Shown: positions 32,333 to 44,222 of the stretch, one piece after another
How positions within the stretch are numbered: the stretch's first letter is position 1
Layout: each line of letters opens with the position of its first letter
Source: Anastatus disparis
Taxonomy: Eukaryota > Arthropoda > Insecta > Hymenoptera > Eupelmidae
DNA: 64,000 nucleotides
NCBI GenBank assembly: GCA_017163975.1
Contig: JAFFSR010000249.1
Location: 6,554,001 to 6,618,000, forward strand
Direction of reading: 5' to 3'
Position numbers and translations under genes: made by a program
The notes under the pieces: model-generated
What the model was told of the DNA's origin: nothing
The model's database searches: none
Seen by the model: only the letters and a program-made list of their open reading frames with translations

Positions 32333-34145
32333 TCACTTTAATAGTTCATTAATATATTTCTTGTAAATATTATTAAGACTTTCGGAGTCATGTATTTTAT
32401 TACAATTATCATATTTCTCAATATGAATCATTTCAGATGATAATCTTTTTTTGTGATTATATTCAATATCAATTATATTGCGCGGAGAAACCGTAGTGTC
32501 AAAATTATGATTTGTATTTTTACAATGATTAACTAGAGCAGATTTTTCACGGTTATATTTTAAATCACTAATATGTTCTTTTATTCTAAATTCAAATCTG
32601 CGCTCAGATTGTCCTATATAGTGTATGGGGCTATCTTTACATTTAATTTTATATACAATACAAGCCTGTTTCAAAAAGTCAATATTATCCTTACCAAGCA
32701 TGTTATTGAATGAAATTTTATTTACGTTTTTGAAAATCAAGTTATACTTGAACTTCTTAGCTATATTTTTAAATTTAAATTCAAAGTTTTTATTGTAAGG
32801 GAGAGTTATGCATTTATTATTGATAATATTATTTTGGTTTGGAGTTTGTAAAGAATTAATTTGGTTCTTATTATTATGGTAGTTGATACGTTTTTTAATA
32901 TAATGATGGATAAAATTTAAGGGATAATAGTTTTTAATGAGGGTTTGCGTGATATAATTATAATTGGTTTGTAGAAGATCAGATGAAGATAATAGGATAT
33001 TTTTATCAATTAAATTGTAAACTATAGCAATTTTCTGCGATAAGGGGCAGTGTGATAAAAAGTTCAAATAACAATCGGAGTGTGTATTTTCCCTATACCA
33101 ATTTGTGAGAATTTTATCATTGTTATTAAAATCAATTGATATATCTAGAAAGTTTATTGTTTTATTTGTAGGTTTTTCAAGAGTGAATTGAAGATGCATA
33201 TCAAGTTGATTAAAAATGTTCAGGATGTTATTTGCATTATCTTTATGAATGCATATCAGGGCATCATCTACATATCGGTGGTACAGAGCAACATCAAATT
33301 TACAAAGAGATAATGAGGTATCTTCCAGATGTTGCATAACCAATTCGGCAAGGACAGAGCTAATTGAGCTACCTATAGCACAACCAAAGATCTGTCTGTA
33401 TATGACCCGATTAAAAATAAAGAAATCGTTATACATAATAAATTGTATAATGTAATTAAATTCAGTTAAATTTAGATTAGTTTTATTGTATAGTAGATGC
33501 CATCTTCTTTCGATAGATACCTTTACCGCATTAAAATGTACATTAATGACATCTAAGCCCATAAATTCAAACTCATTTAGAATCTTAAAATAATTTAATT
33601 GATTTTTTAGTTTATTGCTACTTTTATATGTTTTGACGGGGGTAGATTTTTCAATAAAAAGGAAGAAAATTTTTTAGATAAAGAATATGTGGGGATATTA
33701 CATGCAGAAACAATAATACGCATAGGTTTATTGTTTTTATGGAGCTTAATTAAACCATATGCTCTAGACAAATTTGACTTCTTTGAAACAGTACTTAGTT
33801 TTGAGTCATCAGTAAAAGTATTTATATTATTTAAAAATTTTATGATAATATCAACATTCCTCTCGAATTCATTCAGTGGATCAGAATTCACAATTTCATA
33901 CATATTCTCATCACTCAAAACATCATTTACTTTGTTAATATATAGACTTTTTTCAATAATAACTTTGTTACCACCTTTATCAGCATTTGTGATGATAATT
34001 TCTTCTTTTTCATTCAAGAATTTTTTAGCCTTAGAGATATCATTTTCTATTAATCTTTCTAAATATTTTTGTCTGTGATTTGTGTTTTTTTCTTTGTGAA
34101 TCAAATTTAGAATATCAGTTTTAATATCATTTAAAAATATAGCTA
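32333..34145 (-). pseudogene. Penelope-type reverse transcriptase with GIY-YIG endonuclease
   Basis: The N-terminal frame (up to 33607) carries IITNADKGGNKVI (about 33965-34005) and AYGLIKLHKNNKPMRIIVS (about 33695-33755), both Penelope RT signatures. The frame then shifts near 33605. The main frame 33562-32333 has LDVINVHFN (motif A Asp), YRQIFGCAIGSSIS (about 33360-33400) and HRYVDDALIC (about 33240-33275). A linker is followed by the GIY-YIG domain with YKIKCKDSPIHYIGQSERR (about 32595-32655) and KEHISDLK. The C-terminal domain is uninterrupted to 32333. The frameshift is the only clear lesion, so decay is limited. Confidence 0.85.
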
Positions 34146-34162
34146 AGAAGTTCAAGTATAAC

Positions 34163-34570
34163 TTGATTTTCAAAAATGTAAATAAAATTTCATTCAATAA
34201 CATGCTTAGTAAGGATAATATTGACTTTTTGAAACAGGCTTGTATTGTATATAAAATTAAATGTAAAGATAGCCCCATACACTATATAGGACAATCTGAA
34301 CGCAGATTTAAATTTAGAATAAAAGAACATATTAGTGATTTAAAATATAACCGTGAAAAATCTGCTCTAGTTAATCATTGTAAAAATACAAATCAGAATT
34401 TTGACACTACGATTTCTCCGCGCAATATAATTGATATTGAATATAATCACAAAAAAAGATTATTATCTGGAATGATACATATTGAGAGATATGATAATTG
34501 TAATAGAATATATGACACCGAAAGTCTTAATAATATTTACAAGAAATATATTAATGAACTATTAAAGTGA
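34163..34570 (+). pseudogene. Inverted duplicate of the GIY-YIG domain
   Basis: An uninterrupted 135-residue plus-strand frame matches the last 135 residues of the Penelope element at about nine residues in ten (it also has HYIGQSERR and NIYKKYINELLK). There is no RT upstream, so it is a partial copy created with the inverted repeat and not an independent gene. Confidence 0.8.
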
Positions 34571-34685
34571 ACCTTTTTTTTGTAAGAGCAAATAACTCAT
34601 TACTAAATACAATTGATTAATTTATAAATCATGTTTACTCAAAAAAAGTTATTTTATTCATGTGTGTCGGAATCGTTTATACATA

Positions 34686-34893
34686 CTTACTCTGAAAAGT
34701 GATTTACTTATGTAGTATTATTAGTTTTAGGAAATCGACTGTGATATCATGAGTGCAATAATTACATGTAACGTTACAGTATTATCTCATTTCTGTATTT
34801 TATATGTATTATATATTATATTTTTTTGTTAAACACTTTTTGTAAGCTATTAAAAATAAATACATATCTATCCATCTATTCATCTATCTATCT
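34686..34893 (+). mobile_element. Probable truncated retroelement 3' end with TCTA tail
   Basis: About 208 bp separate the Penelope terminus from its expected flank. It ends in 'aataaatacatatctatccatc' in two parts, followed by TCTATCTATC-type repeats, as in LINE 3' ends. No coding sequence. No clear target duplication. Confidence 0.4.
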
Positions 34894-34919
34894 ACTAACA
34901 AAACGACACTCTCAGAGTA

Positions 34920-35480
34920 AAGATTTAAATAAAAAATTTTTGATAAGAAACAAATGAATGATGCTATCAGAAGAGCAAGGGGAGTTTCCGAAGAAGTTTA
35001 TAATGGGGCACTATGTTAAGCGCTTTTAAAATATTAAAAGCAATAAGACAGTGATCATACGATTGTCAATAACTAAACGTGTATCCTTCATTAACGGAAT
35101 GTCGGAGTTGTCAGAATCGATTTTTGCTTCTTTTATCTGATTAATATCTCTTTAAATTGACTATTTAGATAAATACAATGACTTGTCCGAGCTAAAGCTA
35201 CATTACTTCAATCATTTTTGTTGTAAAAAAAATTCACTTAAACTTGTTATTTTTTCATGAGCTTTAAATGAAAATCAGATATCAAGCTCGATAAACCTAA
35301 CCTTAAAATACTATACATTGAAAGTTTATTCATAACTTTTTATGCGTAGTATTTTAATAAATTTCTTGAGTTGTCCACACTCAGGATTAATCTTGTAAAT
35401 TTTCTTTCTGTAGTGAAAGAATATGATTTGACGCACTGTTTACCTATGAACTTTGAAAAATAATATTATTAGGAGGGGAT
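34920..35480. other. Spacer, nothing recognised
   Basis: AT-rich sequence with no supported gene or repeat. Confidence 0.4.
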
Positions 35481-35482
35481 AA

Positions 35483-37130
35483 CTACGATATCCTCTTAAT
35501 AAGATCAGTTTGAGTATTGTTACCACAACGAAACCCCGATTGCAAGGGGTCAAGTAAGCCCTTTGTTTCTAAATTCTTATACAGCTGAGAGTGCACTACT
35601 CGTTTTAGAATTTTTGAAATCTCGCACGATTTGACAATCGATCGTGTTTGAGATGATAAATCGATTTTACTTGACTTAACTAGAAAAAAAGCTTTCTTCC
35701 AAAAAGCTTGAGAAGAGCGACAAGAAAGAAATCTATTTACAATAACAGTCAAGTCAAAATGATTTATTGATGAGTATCAGCATACTAACTCAGATCTTAT
35801 CAGGATCAATTGACTTAAAATTATCCATACGAGTAAAAGCCCCAACTTAAGAAGTGGCAATCTTTAAAAACTCGAAAACAGGAATATTCTTGCTTAAGAA
35901 AACATCTAAATTGTACTAAGATCTCTATCTGTTAATGATGGTACAGAAGACGAGACAGATGGGTAGTGAGATAGTAAAATCCTTGAAAAAAAGTATCGAA
36001 GCAGCTACGAAAATACTTTAGAAGAAAGTCAAATTTTGCAAATAACTGATCATCGATCAGGAAAGTTGGTAGAGGTATTGATATGCTTTGATATATAATT
36101 ATTCTCTGCAGTATCAAGAGCATTTGAAACTTTATTCCTCAGCTTCCTATTATGAGAAATGTCACGAGTAGTTCCAGATCTAGCAGAATATCGATATGCT
36201 CTATCTCTTCCTCACATCTTTCTTGAACTAATATCTACGGTTTTCTTTTAGTAGAAAAGAACTTGTGTTTAGGCAAAGCAAATACATTAAAAGACAAAAC
36301 TTTTTTCGTAGTCGTGGAGTTAACAGTAACGTCCAAACTGACAATGCCAGAACCAGAAGTAGACTAACTTGCATGCGATAGCAATTTTAGCTTGGTAGGA
36401 ACGAATTCATTGAATTTAACACTGTTATAATTTTTTTAAATTTCTAATATAGATACTTTTATTATTAAACAAAAAAACTTCTACGTTTTATATAAAATTG
36501 TTTTCGGATCATGACCAGTAATAAAAGAAGCAGAAGATTTATTGTAAGAAACTGAAGAACATGCATCGTCAATAATACAAAGGCCACTCCATCTGTAGGT
36601 TGAGTATTTAGTAGTAAGTGAATGATGAGTAGGATCTTAAGAAAACCAAACCCACGACCTGTGTTATCCACTTGATCAAGGCAAAAGAAATTGAAGTGTT
36701 AAACAGAAATAATACTAGTATTATCTAGACTAGCGAGGAAGGTTTCAGTAGTAATATCTATATTACTACTAGATAGTTGGTGATCTATTAAATCAAAATG
36801 AGATTTTATCCGATTGACATTAACATGGGAAACAACTAATCAAGTAAATATGAATTAATAAGAGAAAAACCATCAAAACAATTTGAATTTAATATCAGAA
36901 GTAAATTTAGAAAAAAAAGAATTATGATTCAAGTAAATAGTCCGAGCATGCGAGCCAAGTCCACCTCACTTTGGCCAAATTACCAAATTCCGGCTCATCT
37001 TGAATACATATCAGATTTGCATATTTTGATGGTCGCATCCAGAGAACAAGGTTGCGTACAACAGGTCTCATATAATTATGATGCTTCGCGACAATGATAG
37101 CTGTAGAGAGTAGACTGGTTTTAGCCAAAT
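35483..37130 (-). pseudogene. Decayed LINE ORF2 fragments
   Basis: The clearest part is the minus-strand frame 35752-35483, an RT segment with SCEISKILKRVVHSQLY and LLDPLQSGFRCGNNTQTDLI, typical of the palm/fingers region of Jockey/CR1-like RTs. Upstream on the same strand (36671-36480) an out-of-frame stretch reads DDACSS..SFITGHD, like the end of an endonuclease domain. The open frame 37128-36922 might be its N-terminal region but is not recognisable. The fragment stops within RT at about 35483; the 3' end is missing. Confidence 0.6.
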
Positions 37131-38079
37131 GACCAGAATGAAAATTTTGTGCGCACCTCCAGTACGAAAAAGCAACTGAGAAGAAACTAGATCCCTTTTA
37201 GCTATACACGTGCGATCACCTGATCCCCATGACTGTGACAATATATACTTCTCATAAAACCAGCCACCCTTAAGAAATTAAAAAGTAACTCAAAAGTTTT
37301 GTATCTTGGGAAATAATGATAGTGCAATATCGTGCGATTGTTTATATTTAAGTTATTCGTAAGAGCTGTCGAATAGTATTTTGAAAATTCAGTTTTAAAT
37401 AATTGTCTAGGAAATATAGTTCAGTTCACTTAATAACTAAATATCGTGTTAGAAAAATTTTTTTTTGTTTTTCTTGTGAGTTTTTGATTCTTACTTGCTA
37501 TGAAAATTCTTTTTTGATGTGAGTGTTTTTTTTCTCTTTACTTAATAATTTCATGAAAGAATGCGCACCAGTTCGAATTGTATACCATTATTTCTTTGAC
37601 TTTTCACTTGACTGACCCATTTTCACTTTCTATACCCAAATTTTCTAGATGTCTGGCAATCCAGGAACCTTGAAGACTGCCACATTTCTCCGGCCTTTTA
37701 TAATGAAAAATTAATTTTTTTGTAAAAACTAGCAGTTAAAGGTAGAAATGGATAGATGGTTTCGATTTGTATAGTAAAAGTCAACATTTTCTTGAATAAA
37801 GATATATTTAATTTCTCGCTTTATTTTTGAGAAAAGTTAGAATAACTTATAAAATTAGAGATTAGAAGCTGAAAATACGATTTTTAAGTAACTCCAACTT
37901 TTCTAGAAAACGAAGCAATAAAATTAATTTATTCTCATTATAGAAAATATTGCTGTTTATTATTCGAGTCAAAACCATCCCTCAATTATTGCCTTTAGTG
38001 ACTAGTTTTAATAAAATTAAATTTGAAACATAGTCGGTAGAACAGGTATTTCTTTCGGTATACAGCAGTCTCTTAACCC
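37131..38079. other. Spacer with a decayed foldback repeat
   Basis: Between about 37700 and 38040 diverged inverted arms surround a core with GAAAAGTT and AACTTTTCTAGAAAACGAAG, like the core of the TTAA-flanked MITEs elsewhere. No gene. Confidence 0.4.
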
Positions 38080-38081
38080 TA

Positions 38082-38831
38082 CACTGAAAAAAATTGGGGA
38101 TGTAGGTTATACTGAAATCGAGACCCTCAGAGTCTTTGTAACTCTGGGTAACGATCGTTACTTTTAAAGACAGAGATTTTCATGTTTCAAAGTAAAGAGT
38201 ACACGTATTTTGAAATGCTGGCTATTACAATATGAATCAAATGAAGTATGCGATGCTTTTTAATGGAATTATTATTAAATTATAGTTAACGATTAATTAA
38301 TTAAAATTTTTTTGTTACAATATTTCATTATATTATTTTCAATAGTTACTAATATTTGATTTTAATAATCACAAATACTTTGTATATATCATACACTCTA
38401 AATATGAGAATCAAGAAAATTTCAAATCAAAGATTCAATGAAGAGGGGTGATTACATTAATATTGTACTTGATAACCAGAAATATAAAAAAAACTTCTCT
38501 TTCATTACGTTTCAGATCAGAAATTGTAATGAGATTGGTAATAAAATTCAGTGACTATACAATGTTTCAACATTTTTAATAAATTTTTAATATTTTATTA
38601 ACTATACTTGCAAATAATTCAACAAATACAATATAAATTTTACGAACGTTGGAAAATGTTTGGTTGCTATGCAAAACGAACGATGCACAGAGAGCGTAAG
38701 TCAAACGTCACCTGTCTCACGGACACTAAGTATCTTGAGTCCGTTTAATCAGAGTCTATAGTTCAAAATGAACCTCACTTCTTTCAAAAGTGCGTGGTTT
38801 GAATAACTAGTGTCCCTAATTTTTTTCAGTG
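38082..38831. mobile_element. TA-flanked element with CACTGAAAAAAATT ends
   Basis: CACTGAAAAAAATTGGGGA at the left is inverted as CCTAATTTTTTTCAGTG at the right, with TA on both sides (38080-38081, 38832-38833). The inner sequence is AT-rich without a transposase. The superfamily is not certain; a TA duplication favours Tc1/mariner-like. Confidence 0.7.
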
Positions 38832-38870
38832 TACATGGTCACACTTCAATAAAATTTCATATTGATCACA

Positions 38871-38914
38871 GGATGCTGCTTGGAGTGAATTTCACTCTAA
38901 GCAACATCCTGCGG
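38871..38914. repeat. 44-bp near-perfect hairpin
   Basis: CAGGATGCTGCTTGGAGTGA and its complement TCACTCTAAGCAACATCCTG meet with almost no loop. It may be a tiny palindromic insertion or a cruciform; it is too short in the loop for a usual pre-miRNA. Confidence 0.55.
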
Positions 38915-39580
38915 TAATATTAAGTTCTTAAAATCTTAAAAACATATTGAAATATACTCTCCTCATCTTACGAGCTGCTTCCACAAACCTTTGTTTATCT
39001 TAAAAAAAAAATTCAATTCAATTATTCGATTTTTAGTGGCCCATTTCTGAAAGTTTGACTCTGTAAATATTTACAAATAACTGTAAATAACTGCAAACTA
39101 TTGTAAATAATTGATATTATTTGTTGAAATAATTACATGTCTGTCACAAGTATTTTGATTTCAAAAGTTTTTGAAGCTATGCTTTCTATCTTAGGCTGCG
39201 GGAGGGTTTCGTTTATAAAAACTAACATGAATTTTATGACACTAAAATCAGTTTACGGTTATAGCGCCTATATTCATATTCTTTACTCTCTCTTTCTCAC
39301 TCTCTCCCTCCTTCTCTCCTAAGATCCACCCTGTTTAGAAATAAGCTTCTATGTAGATGCGCGTTAAATATACTGCTTGTATGTATATTCATTGCTCTCT
39401 CTCTCTTTTTCTTATTTCTTTTATATTCCCACTACGTTGATAAATGTGTGCGTATACAAACTGGTCACAACGTGCATACTTATATTCTTTACTTTCTCCT
39501 TTCTTTTCTTATCTGTTAAAAAAAAGCGTATACATACACTAAAGTAGATGCGCGTTTTTATTCACTAAAAATTACGTGTA
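38915..39580. other. Spacer with pyrimidine-rich tracts
   Basis: Polypyrimidine CT-rich runs occur at about 39283-39325 and 39392-39425. No gene recognised; the 61-residue frame at 39137 is not convincing. Confidence 0.4.
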
Positions 39581-40311
39581 CACTGCCGCCGAGCTACTTT
39601 TGCCCCCCTTCGTCTAAAATCGACTTATCTAAAAAGTTTTATAACTCTGGAAACAATTGTCGTAGCCTAAAAATTCCAACGGAATTCGAAAGATTAATAA
39701 TTATAACATATAATAAATTCATTTTGGAAAAAAAATTTTTTTTTTCCTTTTTTACCCACGTTGTTTAAAATTTTAAAGATATCAAAATCTCATTACATTC
39801 CAACAAAAAAAAATTTTTTTTTTCGAAATGGATTTTTTATTATATATTATTATTATTTGACCAAGTAGGAACATTTTTTTTCTTTGACAAATTTTTCTAC
39901 TCCTCTTAAATTCAGAGATATTCATACATCGAAAAAAGCCTTATTTTTAAAATAAAATCTCATAACTCCGGTTTAAAAGGTCGAATCGAGACGTTCAATA
40001 TTGCATTTTTATCATCGAAATATAAGCTTTAAAATCCATTTAGTTTTGTATTAATGTAACGATTTGTACTAAAATTGAACACTATTTTACAAAGTCAAAA
40101 CAAAGTTAAAAAAAATTTCTTTTCAAATAAAAATAAGAGATACGAAAAAAATATTTTTTTCATACCAAACCAATGGTTTTTGAAAGAATTTCCAATAATC
40201 TTTCGAACCCCGTTGGAATTTTTAGACTACGACCATTTTTTCCAGAGTTATAAAACTTTTTAGATAAGTCGATTTTAGACGAAGGGGGGCAAAAGTAGCT
40301 CGGCGGCAGTG
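39581..40311. mobile_element. Long palindromic MITE, TACACTGCCGCC subfamily
   Basis: Starts CACTGCCGCCGAGCTACTTT and ends AAAGTAGCTCGGCGGCAGTG, with TA at 39579-39580 and 40312-40313. The terminal 120 bp of the arms are nearly identical. Inner phrases ('ataactctgg', 'tagcctaaaaattccaacgg') resemble those of the element at 48705-50091, so the two are sister families. Confidence 0.85.
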
Positions 40312-40313
40312 TA

Positions 40314-41330
40314 TGTAAAATATGCATCTGTATTGACAATATAATCTTAAGATATTTTTTGGTAATAAATTTTTTACAGTTATTTTATATATAAAAAAAT
40401 ATGATTTTCACAAGAGCCACACTTCCTAGTTTCTATATATTCTGGAAGCATAGCTTCTGTCGGCCAGTTCCCACGACTGCCACTCCTGTTTTTATTAGTT
40501 TTTGTTAACGAAAATGCTAATACCTGCTTCAAAATGTTAATAATAGCTAAATATTAATATCGCTCATAGCTGCTAATGACTGCAAATAAGTTTCAAACTC
40601 AACTATTTATAATATTTATTGGCAGCTAATTGCAGTTATACGCAGTTATTGAAAAAATCAATTTCTATAAGGGTATTAATAAAACTGCGTCTGCTATTAT
40701 CAGTGACAAGATAATAAGTGTGGCATCAATTCGATTAGCAATAATATTATAAATATGGTGAAAAATTGTCCGTTTAAATGAGCAAAAATTTAATAATTGT
40801 AGCAATAATCTGTTTGTTTTGATTAAAAACAATGTAATGAATTAATCACAATGTCTGTCACAATTATTAAAAAGAAGTTATACATTTGTGTCGACAATAA
40901 AGAAAAAAGATATCTTCTCACATTGAGCGACAATATAATATAAAATGAAAATACTTCAGATGCAGCCATATTTTTATATTTTAGTCGTGATGAGCCATGA
41001 AATGCAGAGAGTAAGTATTTTATTATCAACTACTTGTGATTATAGTCGTAAAACACTGGAAATGTTAATTAATTTACATTATTTATTAAAAGGACATAAG
41101 TATTTCATTTACTTCTCGTGATAATAAGAAATAGAACAGTAAAAATAAAATAGTTGAAATTATTAAATACATGAAAATGAGAAAAAGGTAAGGAAAAGAT
41201 GATGCTGTTCACAATCTTTAAAATAAGGTAATTATTTAAAAATAGTTATTTAAAGTAGAAATACAATTTTATATAAGAAGGGCTGAATAAGAAACGGTGG
41301 GAAACTTTATCTTAAAATAGCTTAGGTCTA
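40314..41330. other. Spacer left of the RyR exon
   Basis: AT-rich with no supported gene. If the ryanodine receptor exon is genuine, this is intron sequence. The next expected downstream exon, which would continue after the WEKPQ end, was not found between here and the start of the window. Confidence 0.4.
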
Positions 41331-41333
41331 CGT

Positions 41334-41334
<1 letters not shown>

Positions 41335-41383
<49 letters not shown>

Positions 41384-41396
41384 TTATATATACATA
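41335..41396. repeat. TA/TATG microsatellite
   Basis: About 25 TA units immediately downstream (in gene orientation) of the RyR exon's splice donor. Confidence 0.9.
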
Positions 41397-41408
41397 ATAT
41401 TGTTTTAC

Positions 41409-41721
41409 CTGTGGTTTTTCCCATTGTTCAATGTTAGATTCTTTTATTTCAAAATAAACTCGTTCTATACGCTTATTGCTGCCAAGGATTTCGATTCTTC
41501 CCAAAAACTGCTCAAAGTAATTAAGCACAGAACCAGCTGTCTCAACAAAACGTGAAAGCCGTGGTTCATTTGGCATGTGTTCAGATAAATTGGTGAGTAG
41601 AACTGCTAGATTAAAGCCTATTTCTTTAGCGGGCTCGTGAAAACGTTCCATGAAAGCTATATAATTGATTTTACCATCATGGTTTGTTTCACAACAAGCA
41701 AGCAAAAACTCCATCTCTTCA
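41409..41721 (-). CDS. RyR: Ryanodine receptor, one internal exon
   Basis: The minus-strand exon has a TTGTTTTAG acceptor just before 41721 and a CCACAG/GTAAAA donor just after 41409. It is 313 bp, entering with one leftover base and leaving in phase 0. The encoded segment contains [19 protein letters not shown], an EF-hand-like loop, then [39 protein letters not shown] and NIEQWEKPQ. This is the highly conserved region after the EF-hand pair and before the transmembrane domain of the intracellular calcium-release channel. There are no stops or frameshifts, and conservation is very high, so the exon is probably functional. Its partners are not in the window, which implies very long introns loaded with transposons; an isolated duplicated exon is the alternative. 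Confidence 0.85.
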
Positions 41722-41830
41722 CTAAAACAAATTAATTTATCATTATTAACGATGATTTGCTTATGAAAATTGTTAGATAAGAGGTCAGTTGTATGTATCT
41801 TTGCTTCTCCATTCAGAAGATTCAGTTTTA

Positions 41831-42505
41831 CAAGGAGAGTGCATTGCATTTGCGTCTCGAATTTTCTTCTAACTTTGGGATATTTTTTCTTACATAAAAT
41901 CATGAAAAAAGCCGCGTGCATTTGGTCCAACGCTTGAGTTTTTCCGAGTTATGAGCAGTTTTGTCTGTTTTGTTGAAAAATTTACATTTGCCTTATAGTT
42001 TTACAGTTTTTGAACTACTTATTCTATAAGGTTTTTACTGATTGTATATTAAAGTTGAGATTAAAACCTATTGATTGAAAAAAAACGTATCCAAAAATCT
42101 CAAGCTGTTTACAAGTTATAAGGGAATGAAAATAGGGCAAATATTAAGTTGAAAATATGCATAGAAAATTAATGCTGTATTTTCGTCTGAATTTCATTTT
42201 AATTTTCATCCCTTCATAACTTTTGAACAACTTGAGATTTTTGGACACGTTATTTCTTTAATTGATAGTTTTTAATCTAAACTTTAAAATGCAATTAGTA
42301 AAAACCTTATAGAATAGGTATATCGAAAACTGTAAAACTAAAAAGCAGATGCAATTTTTTTCACAAAACAGACAAAACTGCTCATAACTCGGAAAAAATC
42401 AAGCGTTGGACCGAATGGATGCGGCTTTTTTCATGATTTTATATAAGAAAAAATATCCCAAAGTTAGAAGAAAATTCGAGACCCAAATGCAATGCACTCT
42501 CCTTC
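41831..42505. mobile_element. Foldback MITE, CAAGGAGAGTGC family, complete
   Basis: Starts CAAGGAGAGTGCATTGCATT and ends AATGCAATGCACTCTCCTTC, flanked by TTA (41828-41830, 42506-42508). The arms of at least 120 bp are almost identical and extend inward. A 3-bp TTA duplication would fit PIF/Harbinger-type insertion. It sits about 110 bp upstream of the RyR exon acceptor. A single-arm copy lies at 31671-31799. Confidence 0.85.
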
Positions 42506-42508
42506 TTA

Positions 42509-43479
42509 GGCAAAAATTAATAAGAGAGACATAACTATTATCATGAAAAGCAACATATCCTCTGATAAGAAAAAATTAATTTCATTGCTTTCTTTTCAAG
42601 AAAAGTTTCAATAACTACATTTTTTGCATTTATTACTTCTTTTAAAGTTTTTCAAAATTCATTAAAAATTTATTTTGAATTTATGTTTTTCATCAGAGTA
42701 AATATTGCTTTTTATGATACAATACTTTGTCGAGGTTTTTATGGCTTTCTTTTAACTTCCTGTTGCAATGATTAGATTATACAAAAAATTTATTCTGTTT
42801 GTTATACTTTGTTATTTTTTAGTTTCTTATAATAATTCGAAATTTGCTCGAAAGTAATTGGTTTTTTCATAGTTTTTTCTCAATTTTTGTCGCTTTTATA
42901 ACATAATAATAAATGTTGTGATCAAAAGCGAGTCTATTGTTCAAATAAGTTCAATTTGTACAGATAAGAGTATTAATTAATAAATTTCATGAACATGAAA
43001 ACATTTAATTATATCGACGTTTTGACAGCACTCAAATCATCATTCCAAGGTTACAAAAATTAATGAGCAAATCTCAGACTTATGTAATATTAAATACTTT
43101 GTATTAATAAAAAATAAAATAATTATAAATATGGTTACTTGCTACATGAATTATCAAACTGAGTTAATCGTTTTTATCTGTATAAATCTAAATTAAAAAA
43201 TTGCCTATTTAAATATAAAAATTATGAAATTCGAATGGTTTTAGGCTAAAGATTGAGATTATAAATGAAGAATAAGAGAATCAGTGCCTTCTGCACTCTT
43301 CGCATTTCTTCTCCACAAGGTTTGATTCATGCAAAATGCTCAGGCTTTTTACGTCAGCTCTATAATACACCTATTTCATATACTTTATCAAATTATTAAT
43401 TATATTATATTTAAAATACTCCTACTACAACATCATCTTGAATTATAAAATGTACAAAATTTCAAAACCCGTAGCATCT
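42509..43479. other. Spacer with a decayed TTAA-type MITE core
   Basis: At about 42545-42740, TGATAAGAAAAAATTAATTT, 'ttgctttcttttcaagaaaa' and a mirrored ATTGCTTTTTATGATAC resemble the 14735 and 46927 elements. The remainder is AT-rich with no gene. Confidence 0.4.
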
Positions 43480-44200
43480 GCTCTAGCTAATAAGATTGCA
43501 ACATGAAGTGGAAAATTAACTTTTTTGCCCAATTACATTAGGGACTCTCAGAGTAAGTTCTGGATAGAAATGTTTCATGATGAAAACGCGCTAGAACAAA
43601 CGTTAGAACAACTAGCAAGATGATAAGAAAACTAAATACGTATGTCCTATTATCAAGAGGTAAGTAGCTTCATAGTGTAAAAGATGCATGAAGTGTCAGG
43701 AGTAAAAAATTATTCGGGAAATTAGGTTTATGAATTGAAATAAGTCAAACCAGATATGTTTTACCAATATTCAAATGAATTCCGTAGACCCATTATCACT
43801 AAGCAATAGTTATACGTAGCTATTTAAGCACAATTGATAGGTATACTAGGTCGCTGGAGGCAATGCTTTTATATGAAGCATCAGCTCCCACTGTGCTTTT
43901 TATGATACGTAGGTGACAAATTTAGAGTGTCAGCAACCATCAATATTACGGTTACTATGTCTATTAAAGTGAGCACGTGGTTAAAAAAAGATATTAAAGC
44001 TATTTCAGTCAAATTTATATATATATGACTATGTTGACCATAACAGAGGACATATGAAATTTCACAAAACCAGATGTCAAAGATTAGGGCATATTTCTAC
44101 TGGAATTTTAAAAATGATGAGGTTAGTTAGACTGGTGCCAAATTATGCACTAAAACCATTTGCCTTAAATGATCTGGAAAATGCACGCACATGTTAAAGA
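43480..44200 (+). pseudogene. Highly decayed gypsy integrase copy
   Basis: 'caactagcaagatgataagaa' in parts at about 43608 and 'attgataggtatactagg' at about 43836 match the integrase gene at 61141-61160 and 61350-61370 at the nucleotide level, with similar spacing. The stretch between contains many stops and indels. It is an old relative of the CsRn1-type element at 55933-62339. Confidence 0.6.
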
Positions 44201-44222
44201 TATTTGAACCATCTCTTACTTA

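Larger units (their letters stand above)
32217..34685 (-). mobile_element. Penelope-like element flanked by an inverted copy of its 3' end
   Basis: A minus-strand RT plus GIY-YIG element (34145-32333) is followed at its 5' side by an inverted copy of its own last ~555 bp. The sequence from about 32217 (TATGTATAAACGATTCCGAC) to 32770 is repeated inverted at about 34129-34685. Short matching flanks beyond the inverted repeats (CGTTTTGTTAGTA at about 32208 and its complement at about 34894) suggest the inversion once extended further and was separated by a later insertion at 34686-34893. Confidence 0.8.

Noticed and set aside
41722..41930. Upstream extension of the RyR open frame
   Set aside because: The frame continues through a clear TTGTTTTAG acceptor into intron and the MITE arm; the added residues do not resemble RyR.
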